DNA of 64,000 nucleotides from Bacteroides zhangwenhongii (GTDB taxonomy: Bacteria; Bacteroidota; Bacteroidia; Bacteroidales; Bacteroidaceae): contig NZ_CP059856.1 in NCBI RefSeq assembly GCF_009193325.2, forward strand, positions 2,852,001 through 2,916,000, in the 5' to 3' direction. Of this stretch, positions 9,018 through 17,497 are shown piece by piece (positions within the stretch are counted from its first letter, which is position 1; the number at the start of each line of letters is the position of its first letter). Position numbers and translations under genes: made by a program. The notes beneath the pieces were generated by a model. That model did not search any database. It was not told the DNA's origin and was given only the letters and a program-made list of their open reading frames with translations.

Positions 9018-10358
9018 ATGAAGATCATTATTGCCGGTGCCGGCAACGTAGGCACCCATCTGGCCAAATTGTTATCGCGCGAAAAGCAAGATATTATCTT
9101 GATGGATGATGACGAAGAGAAGCTAAGCGCTCTCAGCTCTAACTTCGACTTGCTGACAGTTGCCGCCTCTCCTTCTTCCATTTCCGGACTAAAAGAGGTG
9201 GGTGTCAAAGAGGCCGATCTGTTTATCGCAGTCACTCCGGATGAGAGCCGCAATATGACTGCCTGTATGCTGGCTACCAACTTGGGAGCAAAGAAGACAG
9301 TAGCGCGTATCGACAACTACGAATATCTTCTGCCTAAAAACAAAGAGTTCTTCCAGAAACTGGGAGTAGATTCATTGATCTATCCGGAAATGTTGGCTGC
9401 TAAAGAGATCGTATCTTCCATGCGTATGAGCTGGGTACGTCAATGGTGGGAGTTTTGCGGAGGAGCACTCGTGCTGATCGGTACAAAGATGCGTAAGAAA
9501 GCGGAAATTCTAAATATTCCCCTACATCAATTAGGCGGTCCCACCATTCCATATCACGTAGTAGCCATCAAACGTGGAACGGAAACCATTATCCCGCGCG
9601 GAGACGACGTAATCAAACTAAATGATATTGTTTACTTCACCACTACTCGCAAATATATTCCTTATATACGTAAGATAGCCGGGAAAGAGGATTATGCCGA
9701 CGTGCGTAATGTAATGATTATGGGTGGAAGCCGCATCGCTGTCCGTACCGCCCAATATGTGCCGGACTATATGCAGGTAAAAATCGTCGATAATGATATC
9801 AACCGTTGCAACCGACTGACCGAGTTATTGGATGACAAGACGATGATTATCAACGGGGACGGCCGTGACATGGATCTTCTTATTGAAGAAGGGCTGAAAA
9901 ACACAGAAGCCTTCGTTGCCCTGACCGGGAATTCCGAAACCAACATCCTTGCCTGTCTCGCCGCCAAACGCATGGGAGTGGAAAAGACAGTTGCGGAGGT
10001 GGAGAATATCGACTATATCGGCATGGCGGAAAGTCTCGACATCGGCACGGTTATCAATAAAAAAATGATCGCCGCCAGCCACATCTACCAGATGATGCTG
10101 GATGCTGATGTGTCTAATGTAAAATGCCTGACATTCGCCAATGCGGATGTTGCAGAGTTTACCGTTCCCGCCGGAGCTAAGATAACCAAGCATTTAATCA
10201 AAGACTTAGGGCTCCCGAAAGGAACTACCATCGGAGGTATGATCCGTAATGGAGAGGGAATACTGGTAACCGGCGATACGTTGGTCCAACCGGGTGACCA
10301 CGTAGTGGTATTCTGCCTGAGTATGATGATTAAGAAAATTGAGAAGTTCTTTCATTAA
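9018..10358 (+). CDS. trkA: Trk potassium uptake regulatory subunit TrkA
   Basis: The 446 residues contain two RCK units. The first starts with the Rossmann motif IIIAGAGNVGTHLAKLL and the second with VMIMGGSRIAVRTAQYV; each is followed by a TrkA-C segment. The protein sits on the cytoplasmic face and gates TrkH in response to NAD(H) or ATP. It starts one base after the dxs stop and precedes trkH by 36 bases. Confidence 0.96.
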   Translation: MKIIIAGAGNVGTHLAKLLSREKQDIILMDDDEEKLSALSSNFDLLTVAASPSSISGLKEVGVKEADLFIAVTPDESRNMTACMLATNLGAKKTVARIDNYEYLLPKNKEFFQKLGVDSLIYPEMLAAKEIVSSMRMSWVRQWWEFCGGALVLIGTKMRKKAEILNIPLHQLGGPTIPYHVVAIKRGTETIIPRGDDVIKLNDIVYFTTTRKYIPYIRKIAGKEDYADVRNVMIMGGSRIAVRTAQYVPDYMQVKIVDNDINRCNRLTELLDDKTMIINGDGRDMDLLIEEGLKNTEAFVALTGNSETNILACLAAKRMGVEKTVAEVENIDYIGMAESLDIGTVINKKMIAASHIYQMMLDADVSNVKCLTFANADVAEFTVPAGAKITKHLIKDLGLPKGTTIGGMIRNGEGILVTGDTLVQPGDHVVVFCLSMMIKKIEKFFH

Positions 10359-10394
10359 GTTCTTTAATTAGATAGTAAGTATCAGGTAATTGTT

Positions 10395-11846
10395 ATGATT
10401 AACTCGAAGATGATATTCCGGATTCTGGGCTTTCTGCTTCTGATAGAAACAGCCATGTTACTATGCTGCGGAGGTGTCTCGCTCTTCTATGAAGAAGGGG
10501 ATTTAAAAAGTTTCCTAATCTCATCAGCTCTTTCTGCCGGTATAGGCATTGTATTGCTCGCCATCGGCAAAGGGGCGGAAAAATCACTCAACCGACGTGA
10601 CGGATATGTCATTGTCAGTGTGGCGTGGGTTACATTTTCCCTTTTCGGGATGTTACCTTATTATATAGGAGGATATATTCCCAATGTCGCCGACGCATTC
10701 TTCGAGACAATGTCCGGATTCAGCAGTACCGGTGCCACTATCTTGAACAATATCGAATCAATGCCTCACGGAATCCTATTCTGGCGTGCAATGACGCAAT
10801 GGATAGGTGGTTTGGGAATTGTATTCTTCACCATTGCCGTCCTACCGATTTTCGGTGTGGGAGGTATCCAGGTATTTGCAGCGGAAGCCAGCGGACCGAC
10901 GCACGACAAAGTGCATCCCCGTATTGGTGTCACCGCCAAATGGATATGGGGAATCTATGCCGGAATGACGGGAACTCTGATTATATTACTGACAGTGGGA
11001 GGCATGAGCATATTTGACAGTGTATGTCATGCTTTCACAACAACCAGTACAGGTGGCTTTTCCACCAAACAGGCCAGTATCGAGTATTACCATTCGCCTT
11101 ATATAGATTATGTAATCTCTATTTTCATGTTCCTTTCAGGTATCAACTTTACGTTGCTACTGCTCATGTTCAATGGTAAAATAAAGAAATTTATCCATGA
11201 TGCGGAACTGAAATTCTATTTCCTATGCGTATCTTTCTTCACCATATTCATTGCAGTCTGGCTCTATCAGACTTCTCCGATGAGCGTGGAAGAAGCATTC
11301 CGCAAATCCCTCTTCCAAGTTATTTCACTACAGACTTCGACAGGATTCGCCACAGCCGACTATATGCTCTGGCCTTCTATTCTTTGGGGGTGTCTCCTTA
11401 TCGTAATGATCATCGGAGCCTGTGCAGGCAGTACAACCGGAGGTATCAAATGTATCCGCATGGTGATCCTCTTCAAGGTAGTAAAAAATGAATTCAAACA
11501 TATCCTGCATCCCAATGCCGTACTTCCGGTACGGGTGAACAAACAGGTTATCTCCCCTTCCATCCAATCCACAGTATTGGCCTTCACCTTTTTGTACGCG
11601 GTAATTTCTATTATCAGCATACTCATTATGATGGGCTTTGGAGTCGGTTTTCTGGAGTCAGTGGGAACAGTTATCTCAAGTATGGGCAATATGGGACCGG
11701 GACTTGGCACGTGTGGTCCGGCTTTCTCATGGAGTGAATTGCCCGATGCAGCCAAATGGCTGCTTTCCTTCCTAATGCTGTTGGGGCGTCTGGAATTATT
11801 TACGGTATTATTGCTTTTCACTTCCGACTTTTGGAAGAAGAACTAA
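10395..11846 (+). CDS. trkH: Trk potassium transporter channel subunit TrkH
   Basis: At 483 residues it is full length for the SKT family. The four pore loops can be followed: SGFSSTGATIL, TTTSTGGFST, QTSTGFATAD and SMGNMGPGLGTCG. Most carry the central glycine of the selectivity filter. It forms the inner-membrane K+ pathway paired with TrkA. A palindrome resembling an FNR/CRP site begins 8 bases after the stop and probably belongs to the next gene. Confidence 0.96.
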   Translation: MINSKMIFRILGFLLLIETAMLLCCGGVSLFYEEGDLKSFLISSALSAGIGIVLLAIGKGAEKSLNRRDGYVIVSVAWVTFSLFGMLPYYIGGYIPNVADAFFETMSGFSSTGATILNNIESMPHGILFWRAMTQWIGGLGIVFFTIAVLPIFGVGGIQVFAAEASGPTHDKVHPRIGVTAKWIWGIYAGMTGTLIILLTVGGMSIFDSVCHAFTTTSTGGFSTKQASIEYYHSPYIDYVISIFMFLSGINFTLLLLMFNGKIKKFIHDAELKFYFLCVSFFTIFIAVWLYQTSPMSVEEAFRKSLFQVISLQTSTGFATADYMLWPSILWGCLLIVMIIGACAGSTTGGIKCIRMVILFKVVKNEFKHILHPNAVLPVRVNKQVISPSIQSTVLAFTFLYAVISIISILIMMGFGVGFLESVGTVISSMGNMGPGLGTCGPAFSWSELPDAAKWLLSFLMLLGRLELFTVLLLFTSDFWKKN

Positions 11847-11853
11847 ACAAAGA

Positions 11854-11867
11854 TTGATATAAATCAA
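11854..11867. promoter_or_regulatory. FNR/CRP-like palindrome upstream of the small gene before nuo
   Basis: TTGATATAAATCAA matches the classical FNR-type consensus TTGAT-N4-ATCAA exactly. The symmetry extends to GATTGATATAAATCAATC at 11852-11869. Its centre is about 69.5 bases upstream of the -7 box at 11930. A near-identical arrangement occurs at 41077-41090. Identity of the binding protein is inferred. Confidence 0.55.
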
Positions 11868-11903
11868 TCGGAGTGCTAAAAAAACCTTTTTTGCTACCCC
11901 GAC

Positions 11904-11937
11904 TTTGCAAAAAGTATAAATATTAGTTCTATATTTG
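11904..11937 (+). promoter_or_regulatory. σABfr promoter (TTTG / TATATTTG)
   Basis: TTTG at 11904-11907 and TATATTTG at 11930-11937 with a 22-base spacer fit the Bacteroides -33/-7 pair. The start codon of the next gene is 20 bases downstream. This may also be the nuo operon promoter, since no TAnnTTTG box is seen in the 118 bases before nuoA. Confidence 0.7.
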
Positions 11938-11956
11938 CAGCCATTAAAAGAGAAAG

Positions 11957-12334
11957 ATGAAACAAAGCTTAAAATTCGGACTACTTTTGGTACTGGCTTT
12001 GCTCATTCATTGCGCTACAGACGGGGCAATGGAAAACAATTGCAAAGCTTCCTCCCCGACTTATCGGCAGGAGAAGTGCTATGTGTCTCAGGACCGTCCG
12101 GTACATAATGCTTTGGAACGTCTTTACCATCTTTATTCCACCCAATCTTGCGATATGAGTCATACGGACGTCGCACATGTTCCGGCAGATAAAAGTATAC
12201 TGTTACTGATCACTTACTTCTGCGAGCATTACAAATTCCAAAGTCCGCCTCCCTCATCTTCGCTTCACTCTTCCGAATATTTCTACGATCCTATCTCCTA
12301 TTATATATACGGGTTAAGAAAGATTGTGGTTTAG
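11957..12334 (+). CDS. Small exported protein of unknown function upstream of nuoA
   Basis: 125 residues that I do not recognise. An N-terminal signal-like helix (KFGLLLVLALLIHC) is followed by a soluble region with several cysteines (about residues 19, 29, 41, 64, 88), one hydrophobic patch SILLLITYF and a tyrosine-rich C-terminus. The C19 context lacks a small residue at -1, so a lipobox is doubtful. A clear promoter and an FNR-like palindrome precede it, and nuoA follows after 118 bases in the same direction with no terminator between. It could be the first gene of the complex I transcription unit, but no respiratory function can be read from the sequence. Confidence 0.7.
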   Translation: MKQSLKFGLLLVLALLIHCATDGAMENNCKASSPTYRQEKCYVSQDRPVHNALERLYHLYSTQSCDMSHTDVAHVPADKSILLLITYFCEHYKFQSPPPSSSLHSSEYFYDPISYYIYGLRKIVV

Positions 12335-12452
12335 CCGACAGTACAGTCGACACTTTCATTCGTCATCTCTTACAGTTGGTTTTATCCCCCAGAGGGTGGA
12401 CAAACTAATTGTTTATTTCTATATAATATTCAATCTAAACAGCTATTGAATT

Positions 12453-12803
12453 ATGAATTTTACATTTTTAGTTGTTGTTTTACTGACAGCGCTTGCTTTT
12501 GTCGGTGTGGTGATAGCTCTTTCACGCGCTATCTCTCCCCGTTCGTACAACGCACAAAAATTCGAGGCTTACGAATGCGGTATCCCGACACGTGGTAAAT
12601 CATGGATGCAGTTCCGTGTGGGCTATTACCTGTTTGCCATCCTGTTCCTGATGTTCGACGTTGAAACAGCTTTTCTGTTTCCATGGGCAGTGGTCATGCA
12701 AGATTTAGGCCCGCAGGGACTTGTTAGTATTCTCTTCTTCTTTATTATCTTAGTTCTGGGCCTTGCGTATGCCTGGAGGAAAGGAGCTTTGGAATGGAAA
12801 TAA
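12453..12803 (+). CDS. nuoA: NADH-quinone oxidoreductase-type complex subunit A
   Basis: 116 residues with three membrane helices. The conserved loop [11 protein letters not shown] and the acidic helix [14 protein letters not shown] identify NuoA/ND3, which sits at the junction of the peripheral and membrane arms near the quinone site. It is the first nuo gene and overlaps nuoB by 10 bases. Confidence 0.96.
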   Translation: MNFTFLVVVLLTALAFVGVVIALSRAISPRSYNAQKFEAYECGIPTRGKSWMQFRVGYYLFAILFLMFDVETAFLFPWAVVMQDLGPQGLVSILFFFIILVLGLAYAWRKGALEWK

Positions 12804-13396
12804 CCAAAAAGCCAAAAATAAAATCAATTCCTTATGAGGAGTTCATTGACAATGAATCATTGGAAAAGTTGGTCAAAGAGCTCAATGCCGGAGGGGCAAA
12901 CGTCGCTCTCGGAGTTCTTGACGACTTCATCAACTGGGGACGCAGCAATTCACTGTGGCCGCTTACTTTTGCAACCAGTTGTTGCGGTATCGAATTTATG
13001 GCACTGGGTGCCGCCCGTTATGACATGGCCCGCTTCGGGTTTGAAGTAGCCCGTGCCAGTCCGCGCCAGGCTGATATGATTATGGTATGTGGAACAATCA
13101 CTAATAAGATGGCTCCGGTATTGAAACGACTGTACGATCAAATGCCCGATCCGAAGTATGTAATTGCTGTAGGCGGATGCGCTGTTAGCGGAGGTCCTTT
13201 CAAGAAATCCTATCATGTGGTGAATGGAGTAGACAAGATTCTCCCGGTCGATGTATACATTCCCGGATGCCCGCCACGTCCCGAAGCTTTCTATTATGGC
13301 ATGATGCAATTGCAACGCAAAGTGAAAATAGAACGATTCTTTGGTGGAGTGAACAGAAAAGAGAAGAAGCCGGACTATTTAAATAATGAAGAATAA
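12794..13396 (+). CDS. nuoB: Complex I subunit B (N2 cluster subunit)
   Basis: 200 residues. The N2 [4Fe-4S] ligands are visible: the adjacent Cys63-Cys64 in TSCCGIEF, Cys in GGCAVSGG and Cys in PGCPPRPEA. This subunit passes electrons to quinone at the NuoB/NuoD interface. It has a longer lysine-rich N-terminus before the core and starts inside the nuoA coding sequence. Confidence 0.96.
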   Translation: MEITKKPKIKSIPYEEFIDNESLEKLVKELNAGGANVALGVLDDFINWGRSNSLWPLTFATSCCGIEFMALGAARYDMARFGFEVARASPRQADMIMVCGTITNKMAPVLKRLYDQMPDPKYVIAVGGCAVSGGPFKKSYHVVNGVDKILPVDVYIPGCPPRPEAFYYGMMQLQRKVKIERFFGGVNRKEKKPDYLNNEE

Positions 13397-13413
13397 GGTA
13401 TTAAAAAGGATTT

Positions 13414-15006
13414 ATGCAAGAAATACAATTTATAGCCCCTGCAGCATTACACGACGAGATGTTGCGCTTGCGAAATGAGAAGCAGATGGACTTTCTCGAA
13501 AGCCTTACCGGTATGGACTGGGGAGTGGCAGATGAGAAAGACGCTCCGGAGAAGCTCCGTGGATTAGGCGTAGTCTATCATTTGGAATCTACCGTTACGG
13601 GCGAACGAATAGCACTGAAAACTGCGACAACAAACCGCGAACAACCGGAAATCCCGTCTGTCAGCGATATATGGAAAATAGCCGACTTCTATGAACGGGA
13701 AGTTTTCGATTACTATGGTATCACCTTTATAGGTCATCCTGATATGCGCCGTCTTTACCTGCGCAATGACTGGGTAGGTCATCCGATGCGCAAAGACAAT
13801 GATCCAGAAAAAGACAACCCGCTCTGCATGACCAATGAGGAGACGTTCGATACAACTCAAGAAATCGAGCTGAACCCTGACGGAACAATTAAAAACAAAG
13901 AAACCAGACTTTTCGGGGAAGAAGAATATGTGGTCAACATCGGTCCGCAGCACCCTGCTACACATGGTGTTATGCGTTTCCGTGTTTCACTAGAAGGTGA
14001 GATCATCCGTAAGATTGACGCCAACTGCGGTTATATCCATCGGGGTATCGAAAAGATGAATGAAAGCCTCACTTATCCGCAAACACTGGCCTTGACAGAC
14101 CGTCTTGACTATCTGGGTGCGCATCAGAATCGTCACGCATTATGTATGTGTATTGAGAAAGCGATGGGTATCGAAGTAAGTGAACGTGTGCAATATATCC
14201 GCACGATCATGGACGAATTGCAACGTATTGATTCTCACTTGTTATTCTACTCCTGTCTGGCTATGGACTTAGGAGCCTTGACAGCTTTCTTCTATGGATT
14301 CCGCGACCGCGAAAAGATCCTTGATATCTTTGAAGAGACTTGTGGCGGACGTTTGATTATGAACTACAACACGATTGGCGGTGTACAGGCTGACCTTCAT
14401 CCTAACTTCGTCAAACGAGTAAAAGAGTTCATTCCTTATTTAAGAGGAGTTATCCACGAATACCACGATATATTTACAGGCAATATCATTGCACAAAGCC
14501 GTATGAAAGGTGTCGGTGTATTGAGTCGTGAAGATGCGATTTCTTTTGGTTGTACGGGAGGTACGGGCCGCGCTTCAGGATGGGCCTGCGATGTACGCAA
14601 ACGAATGCCATACGGTGTATATGACAAAGTGGATTTCAAGGAAATCATTTATACGGAAGGCGACTGTTTTGCCCGTTATCTGGTACGTATGGACGAAATC
14701 ATGGAAAGCCTGAATATCATCGAGCAATTGATAGACAATATTCCCGAAGGGCCTTATCAGGAAAAGATGAAACCCATCATCCGCGTTCCTGAAGGAAGTT
14801 ATTATGCCGCTGTGGAAGGAAGTCGCGGTGAGTTCGGCGTATTCCTCGAAAGCCAAGGTGACAAAACCCCTTATCGTCTCCACTACCGTTCTACCGGTTT
14901 GCCGCTTGTTGCAGCGATAGACACGATCTGTCGGGGAGCCAAGATAGCCGATTTGATCGCTATTGGCGGAACAATAGACTACGTAGTTCCGGATATAGAC
15001 CGGTAA
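13414..15006 (+). CDS. nuoCD: Fused complex I subunits C and D
   Basis: A 530-residue fusion. Residues 1 to about 140 are a NuoC domain (IADFYEREVFDYYGITFIGHPDMRRL). From about 165 the NuoD domain starts with VVNIGPQHPATHGVMRF and continues with NCGYIHRGIEK, DRLDYLGA and a C-terminal DxxxGEIDR-like end DYVVPDIDR. NuoD carries the quinone-site histidine and tyrosine region. Fusion of C and D is common in Bacteroidetes and enterobacteria. Confidence 0.96.
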   Translation: MQEIQFIAPAALHDEMLRLRNEKQMDFLESLTGMDWGVADEKDAPEKLRGLGVVYHLESTVTGERIALKTATTNREQPEIPSVSDIWKIADFYEREVFDYYGITFIGHPDMRRLYLRNDWVGHPMRKDNDPEKDNPLCMTNEETFDTTQEIELNPDGTIKNKETRLFGEEEYVVNIGPQHPATHGVMRFRVSLEGEIIRKIDANCGYIHRGIEKMNESLTYPQTLALTDRLDYLGAHQNRHALCMCIEKAMGIEVSERVQYIRTIMDELQRIDSHLLFYSCLAMDLGALTAFFYGFRDREKILDIFEETCGGRLIMNYNTIGGVQADLHPNFVKRVKEFIPYLRGVIHEYHDIFTGNIIAQSRMKGVGVLSREDAISFGCTGGTGRASGWACDVRKRMPYGVYDKVDFKEIIYTEGDCFARYLVRMDEIMESLNIIEQLIDNIPEGPYQEKMKPIIRVPEGSYYAAVEGSRGEFGVFLESQGDKTPYRLHYRSTGLPLVAAIDTICRGAKIADLIAIGGTIDYVVPDIDR

Positions 15007-15031
15007 TCACTAACCACTAAAACACTAAAAA

Positions 15032-16108
15032 ATGTTCGACTTTAGTATAGTAACAAACTGGATACATGAGCTACTCCTCTCCGTCATGCCGGAAGGATTG
15101 GCCATCTTTATAGAATGTGTGGCTGTCGGTGTGTGCCTTGTTGCATTGTACGCCATCCTCGCCATCATCCTAATCTACATGGAACGTAAGGTTTGCGGTT
15201 TCTTCCAATGCCGTCTCGGTCCGAACCGTGTCGGTAAATGGGGTTCTATCCAAGTGGTATGCGACGTGCTGAAAATGCTGACAAAGGAAATCTTCATGCC
15301 GAAAGGCGCCGATCATTTCCTCTACAACCTTGCTCCATTTATGGTAATTATCGCTTCATTCCTCACTTTCGCCTGCATTCCTTTCAACAAGGGAGCGGCG
15401 ATTCTGAATTTCAATGTAGGTGTATTCTTCCTGCTGGCTGCTTCCAGTATCGGTGTGGTCGGTATTTTGCTCGCCGGATGGGGTAGTAACAATAAGTTCT
15501 CTCTGATTGGCGCCATGCGAAGCGGAGCGCAAATTATCAGTTATGAACTTTCCGTCGGCATGAGTATCATGACGATGGTAGTACTGATGGGAACCATGCA
15601 ATTCTCTGAGATTGTGGAAGGACAAGCCAACGGATGGTTTATCTTCAAAGGACATATTCCTGCCGTGATTGCCTTTATCATCTACCTGATTGCCGGAAAC
15701 GCTGAATGTAACCGTGGTCCGTTCGACCTTCCCGAAGCGGAAAGTGAGCTGACAGCCGGATACCACACCGAATATTCCGGTATGGGTTTCGGTTTCTTCT
15801 ACTTGGCGGAATACCTGAATCTGTTTATCGTAGCCAGCGTTGCCGCCACTATCTTTTTAGGAGGATGGATGCCGTTGCACATTGTCGGGCTGGATGGATT
15901 CAATGCCGTGATGGATTACATTCCCGGTTTCATCTGGTTCTTCGGTAAGGCATTCTTTGTAGTATTCCTGCTGATGTGGATCAAATGGACTTTCCCACGT
16001 TTGCGTATCGACCAGATTCTGAATCTGGAATGGAAATATCTGGTTCCTATCTCTATGGTAAACCTATTATTAATGGCATGTTGCGTAGCCTTCGGCCTCC
16101 ACTTTTGA
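15032..16108 (+). CDS. nuoH: Complex I subunit H
   Basis: 358 residues, eight or so membrane helices. The hallmark [24 protein letters not shown] is seen here as [20 protein letters not shown], with the acidic loop [22 protein letters not shown]. NuoH forms the quinone-entry chamber and links redox chemistry to the proton-pumping arm. The gene is 25 bases after nuoCD. Confidence 0.97.
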   Translation: MFDFSIVTNWIHELLLSVMPEGLAIFIECVAVGVCLVALYAILAIILIYMERKVCGFFQCRLGPNRVGKWGSIQVVCDVLKMLTKEIFMPKGADHFLYNLAPFMVIIASFLTFACIPFNKGAAILNFNVGVFFLLAASSIGVVGILLAGWGSNNKFSLIGAMRSGAQIISYELSVGMSIMTMVVLMGTMQFSEIVEGQANGWFIFKGHIPAVIAFIIYLIAGNAECNRGPFDLPEAESELTAGYHTEYSGMGFGFFYLAEYLNLFIVASVAATIFLGGWMPLHIVGLDGFNAVMDYIPGFIWFFGKAFFVVFLLMWIKWTFPRLRIDQILNLEWKYLVPISMVNLLLMACCVAFGLHF

Positions 16109-16115
16109 TTAGATT

Positions 16116-16604
16116 ATGGAATATAAAGATAAAAAATATACGTACTTAGGTGGTCTGGTGCATGGCATCAGTACACTGGCAACGGGTATGAAAACCAGTA
16201 TCAAGGTGTACTTCCGCAAGAAAGTGACCGAGCAATATCCCGAGAACCGTAAGGAACTGAAAATGTTTGACCGGTTCCGCGGAACACTGAATATGCCCCA
16301 CAATGAGAATAATGAACATCGCTGCGTAGCTTGTGGATTGTGCCAGATGGCTTGTCCGAATGACACTATCAAAGTGACCGGCGAAACAATCGAAACGGAA
16401 GACGGCAAAAAGAAGAAAATCCTGGCTAAATACGAATATGACTTAGGATCTTGCATCTTCTGCCAACTTTGTGTGAATGCGTGTCCGCATGATGCCATCA
16501 CGTTCGACCAGAACTTCGAACACGCAGTATTCGACCGGACGAAGCTCGTCTTGCAACTGAACCGTCCCGGCAGTAAAGTAATAGAAAAGAAAAAAGAAGT
16601 ATAG
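16116..16604 (+). CDS. nuoI: Complex I subunit I (two [4Fe-4S])
   Basis: 162 residues. Two ferredoxin motifs, CVACGLCQMACPNDTI and CIFCQLCVNACPHDAI, bind clusters N6a and N6b. With no NuoEFG encoded here, NuoI is the likely docking point for whichever electron donor feeds this complex. The gene lies 7 bases after nuoH and 2 bases before nuoJ. Confidence 0.97.
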   Translation: MEYKDKKYTYLGGLVHGISTLATGMKTSIKVYFRKKVTEQYPENRKELKMFDRFRGTLNMPHNENNEHRCVACGLCQMACPNDTIKVTGETIETEDGKKKKILAKYEYDLGSCIFCQLCVNACPHDAITFDQNFEHAVFDRTKLVLQLNRPGSKVIEKKKEV

Positions 16605-16606
16605 AT

Positions 16607-17119
16607 ATGGGATCAACACTTGAAACAGTAGTATTCTACTTTTTGGCAGCATTTATTATTGCTATGTCCATCATGACGGTGACTACCCAACGCATTGTCC
16701 GCTCGGCTACTTACCTGCTCTTCGTGCTTTTCGGCACGGCGGGTATCTACTTCTTGCTGGGCTACACCTTTCTGGGCTCTGTCCAGATTATGGTTTACGC
16801 CGGTGGTATCGTTGTGCTTTATGTATTCTCCATCCTGCTGACCAGTGGAGAGGGTGACCGTGCCGAAAGGCTGAAACGAAGCAGATTCCTGGCAGGACTC
16901 TTTACAATGATTGCCGGTCTGGCGATAATCCTGTTCATCACGCTGAAGCACAACTTCATGCAGACAGCCAATCTTGCCCCGCAGGAGATAAACATCCATA
17001 CGATCGGACACGCTTTGCTGAGTAGCGACAAGTACGGTTATGTACTGCCTTTCGAAGCAGTCAGTATCTTATTGCTGGCCTGTATCATCGGTGGAATCAT
17101 GATCGCCCGCAAACGTTAA
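16607..17119 (+). CDS. nuoJ: Complex I subunit J
   Basis: 170 residues with five predicted membrane helices. The helix containing YLLFVLFGTAGIYFLLGYTFLGS (core GTAGIYFLLGYTFLG) and VQIMVYAGGIVVLYVF corresponds to ND6 and its pi-bulge helix. It is in the middle of the operon and its spacing is tight. Confidence 0.96.
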   Translation: MGSTLETVVFYFLAAFIIAMSIMTVTTQRIVRSATYLLFVLFGTAGIYFLLGYTFLGSVQIMVYAGGIVVLYVFSILLTSGEGDRAERLKRSRFLAGLFTMIAGLAIILFITLKHNFMQTANLAPQEINIHTIGHALLSSDKYGYVLPFEAVSILLLACIIGGIMIARKR

Positions 17120-17149
17120 TCATTAATCACTAAAAAACGAATCACTGAT

Positions 17150-17458
17150 ATGATACACATGGAATATTATCTGGTGGTCTCTACCATCATGATGTTTGCA
17201 GGAATCTATGGATTCTTTACCCGCCGCAACACGCTGGCTATCCTGATTTCCGTAGAGTTGATGCTAAACGCTACAGATATCAACTTCGCCGTGTTCAACC
17301 GTTTTCTCTTTCCGGGAGGAATGGAGGGCTATTTCTTTGCATTGTTTTCCATCGCCATCTCGGCTGCGGAAACCGCAATAGCCATCGCGATTATGATTAA
17401 CATTTACCGTAACCTCCGAAGCATCCAGGTACGCAATCTGGACGACTTGAAATGGTAA
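17150..17458 (+). CDS. nuoK: Complex I subunit K
   Basis: 102 residues and three helices. LISVELMLNATDINFAVF contains the conserved membrane-embedded glutamate, and a second glutamate is in ISAAETAIAIAI; both sit on the proton path of ND4L. A second possible ATG at 17159 would trim three residues. Confidence 0.96.
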   Translation: MIHMEYYLVVSTIMMFAGIYGFFTRRNTLAILISVELMLNATDINFAVFNRFLFPGGMEGYFFALFSIAISAAETAIAIAIMINIYRNLRSIQVRNLDDLKW

Positions 17459-17497
17459 GTATAAGTAATAATAACTCAAGTAATTAAAATAAACTGT

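Noticed and set aside
16116..16604. Stand-alone ferredoxin
   Set aside because: The two CxxCxxCxxxCP motifs fit, but the spacing, length and operon position make it NuoI.
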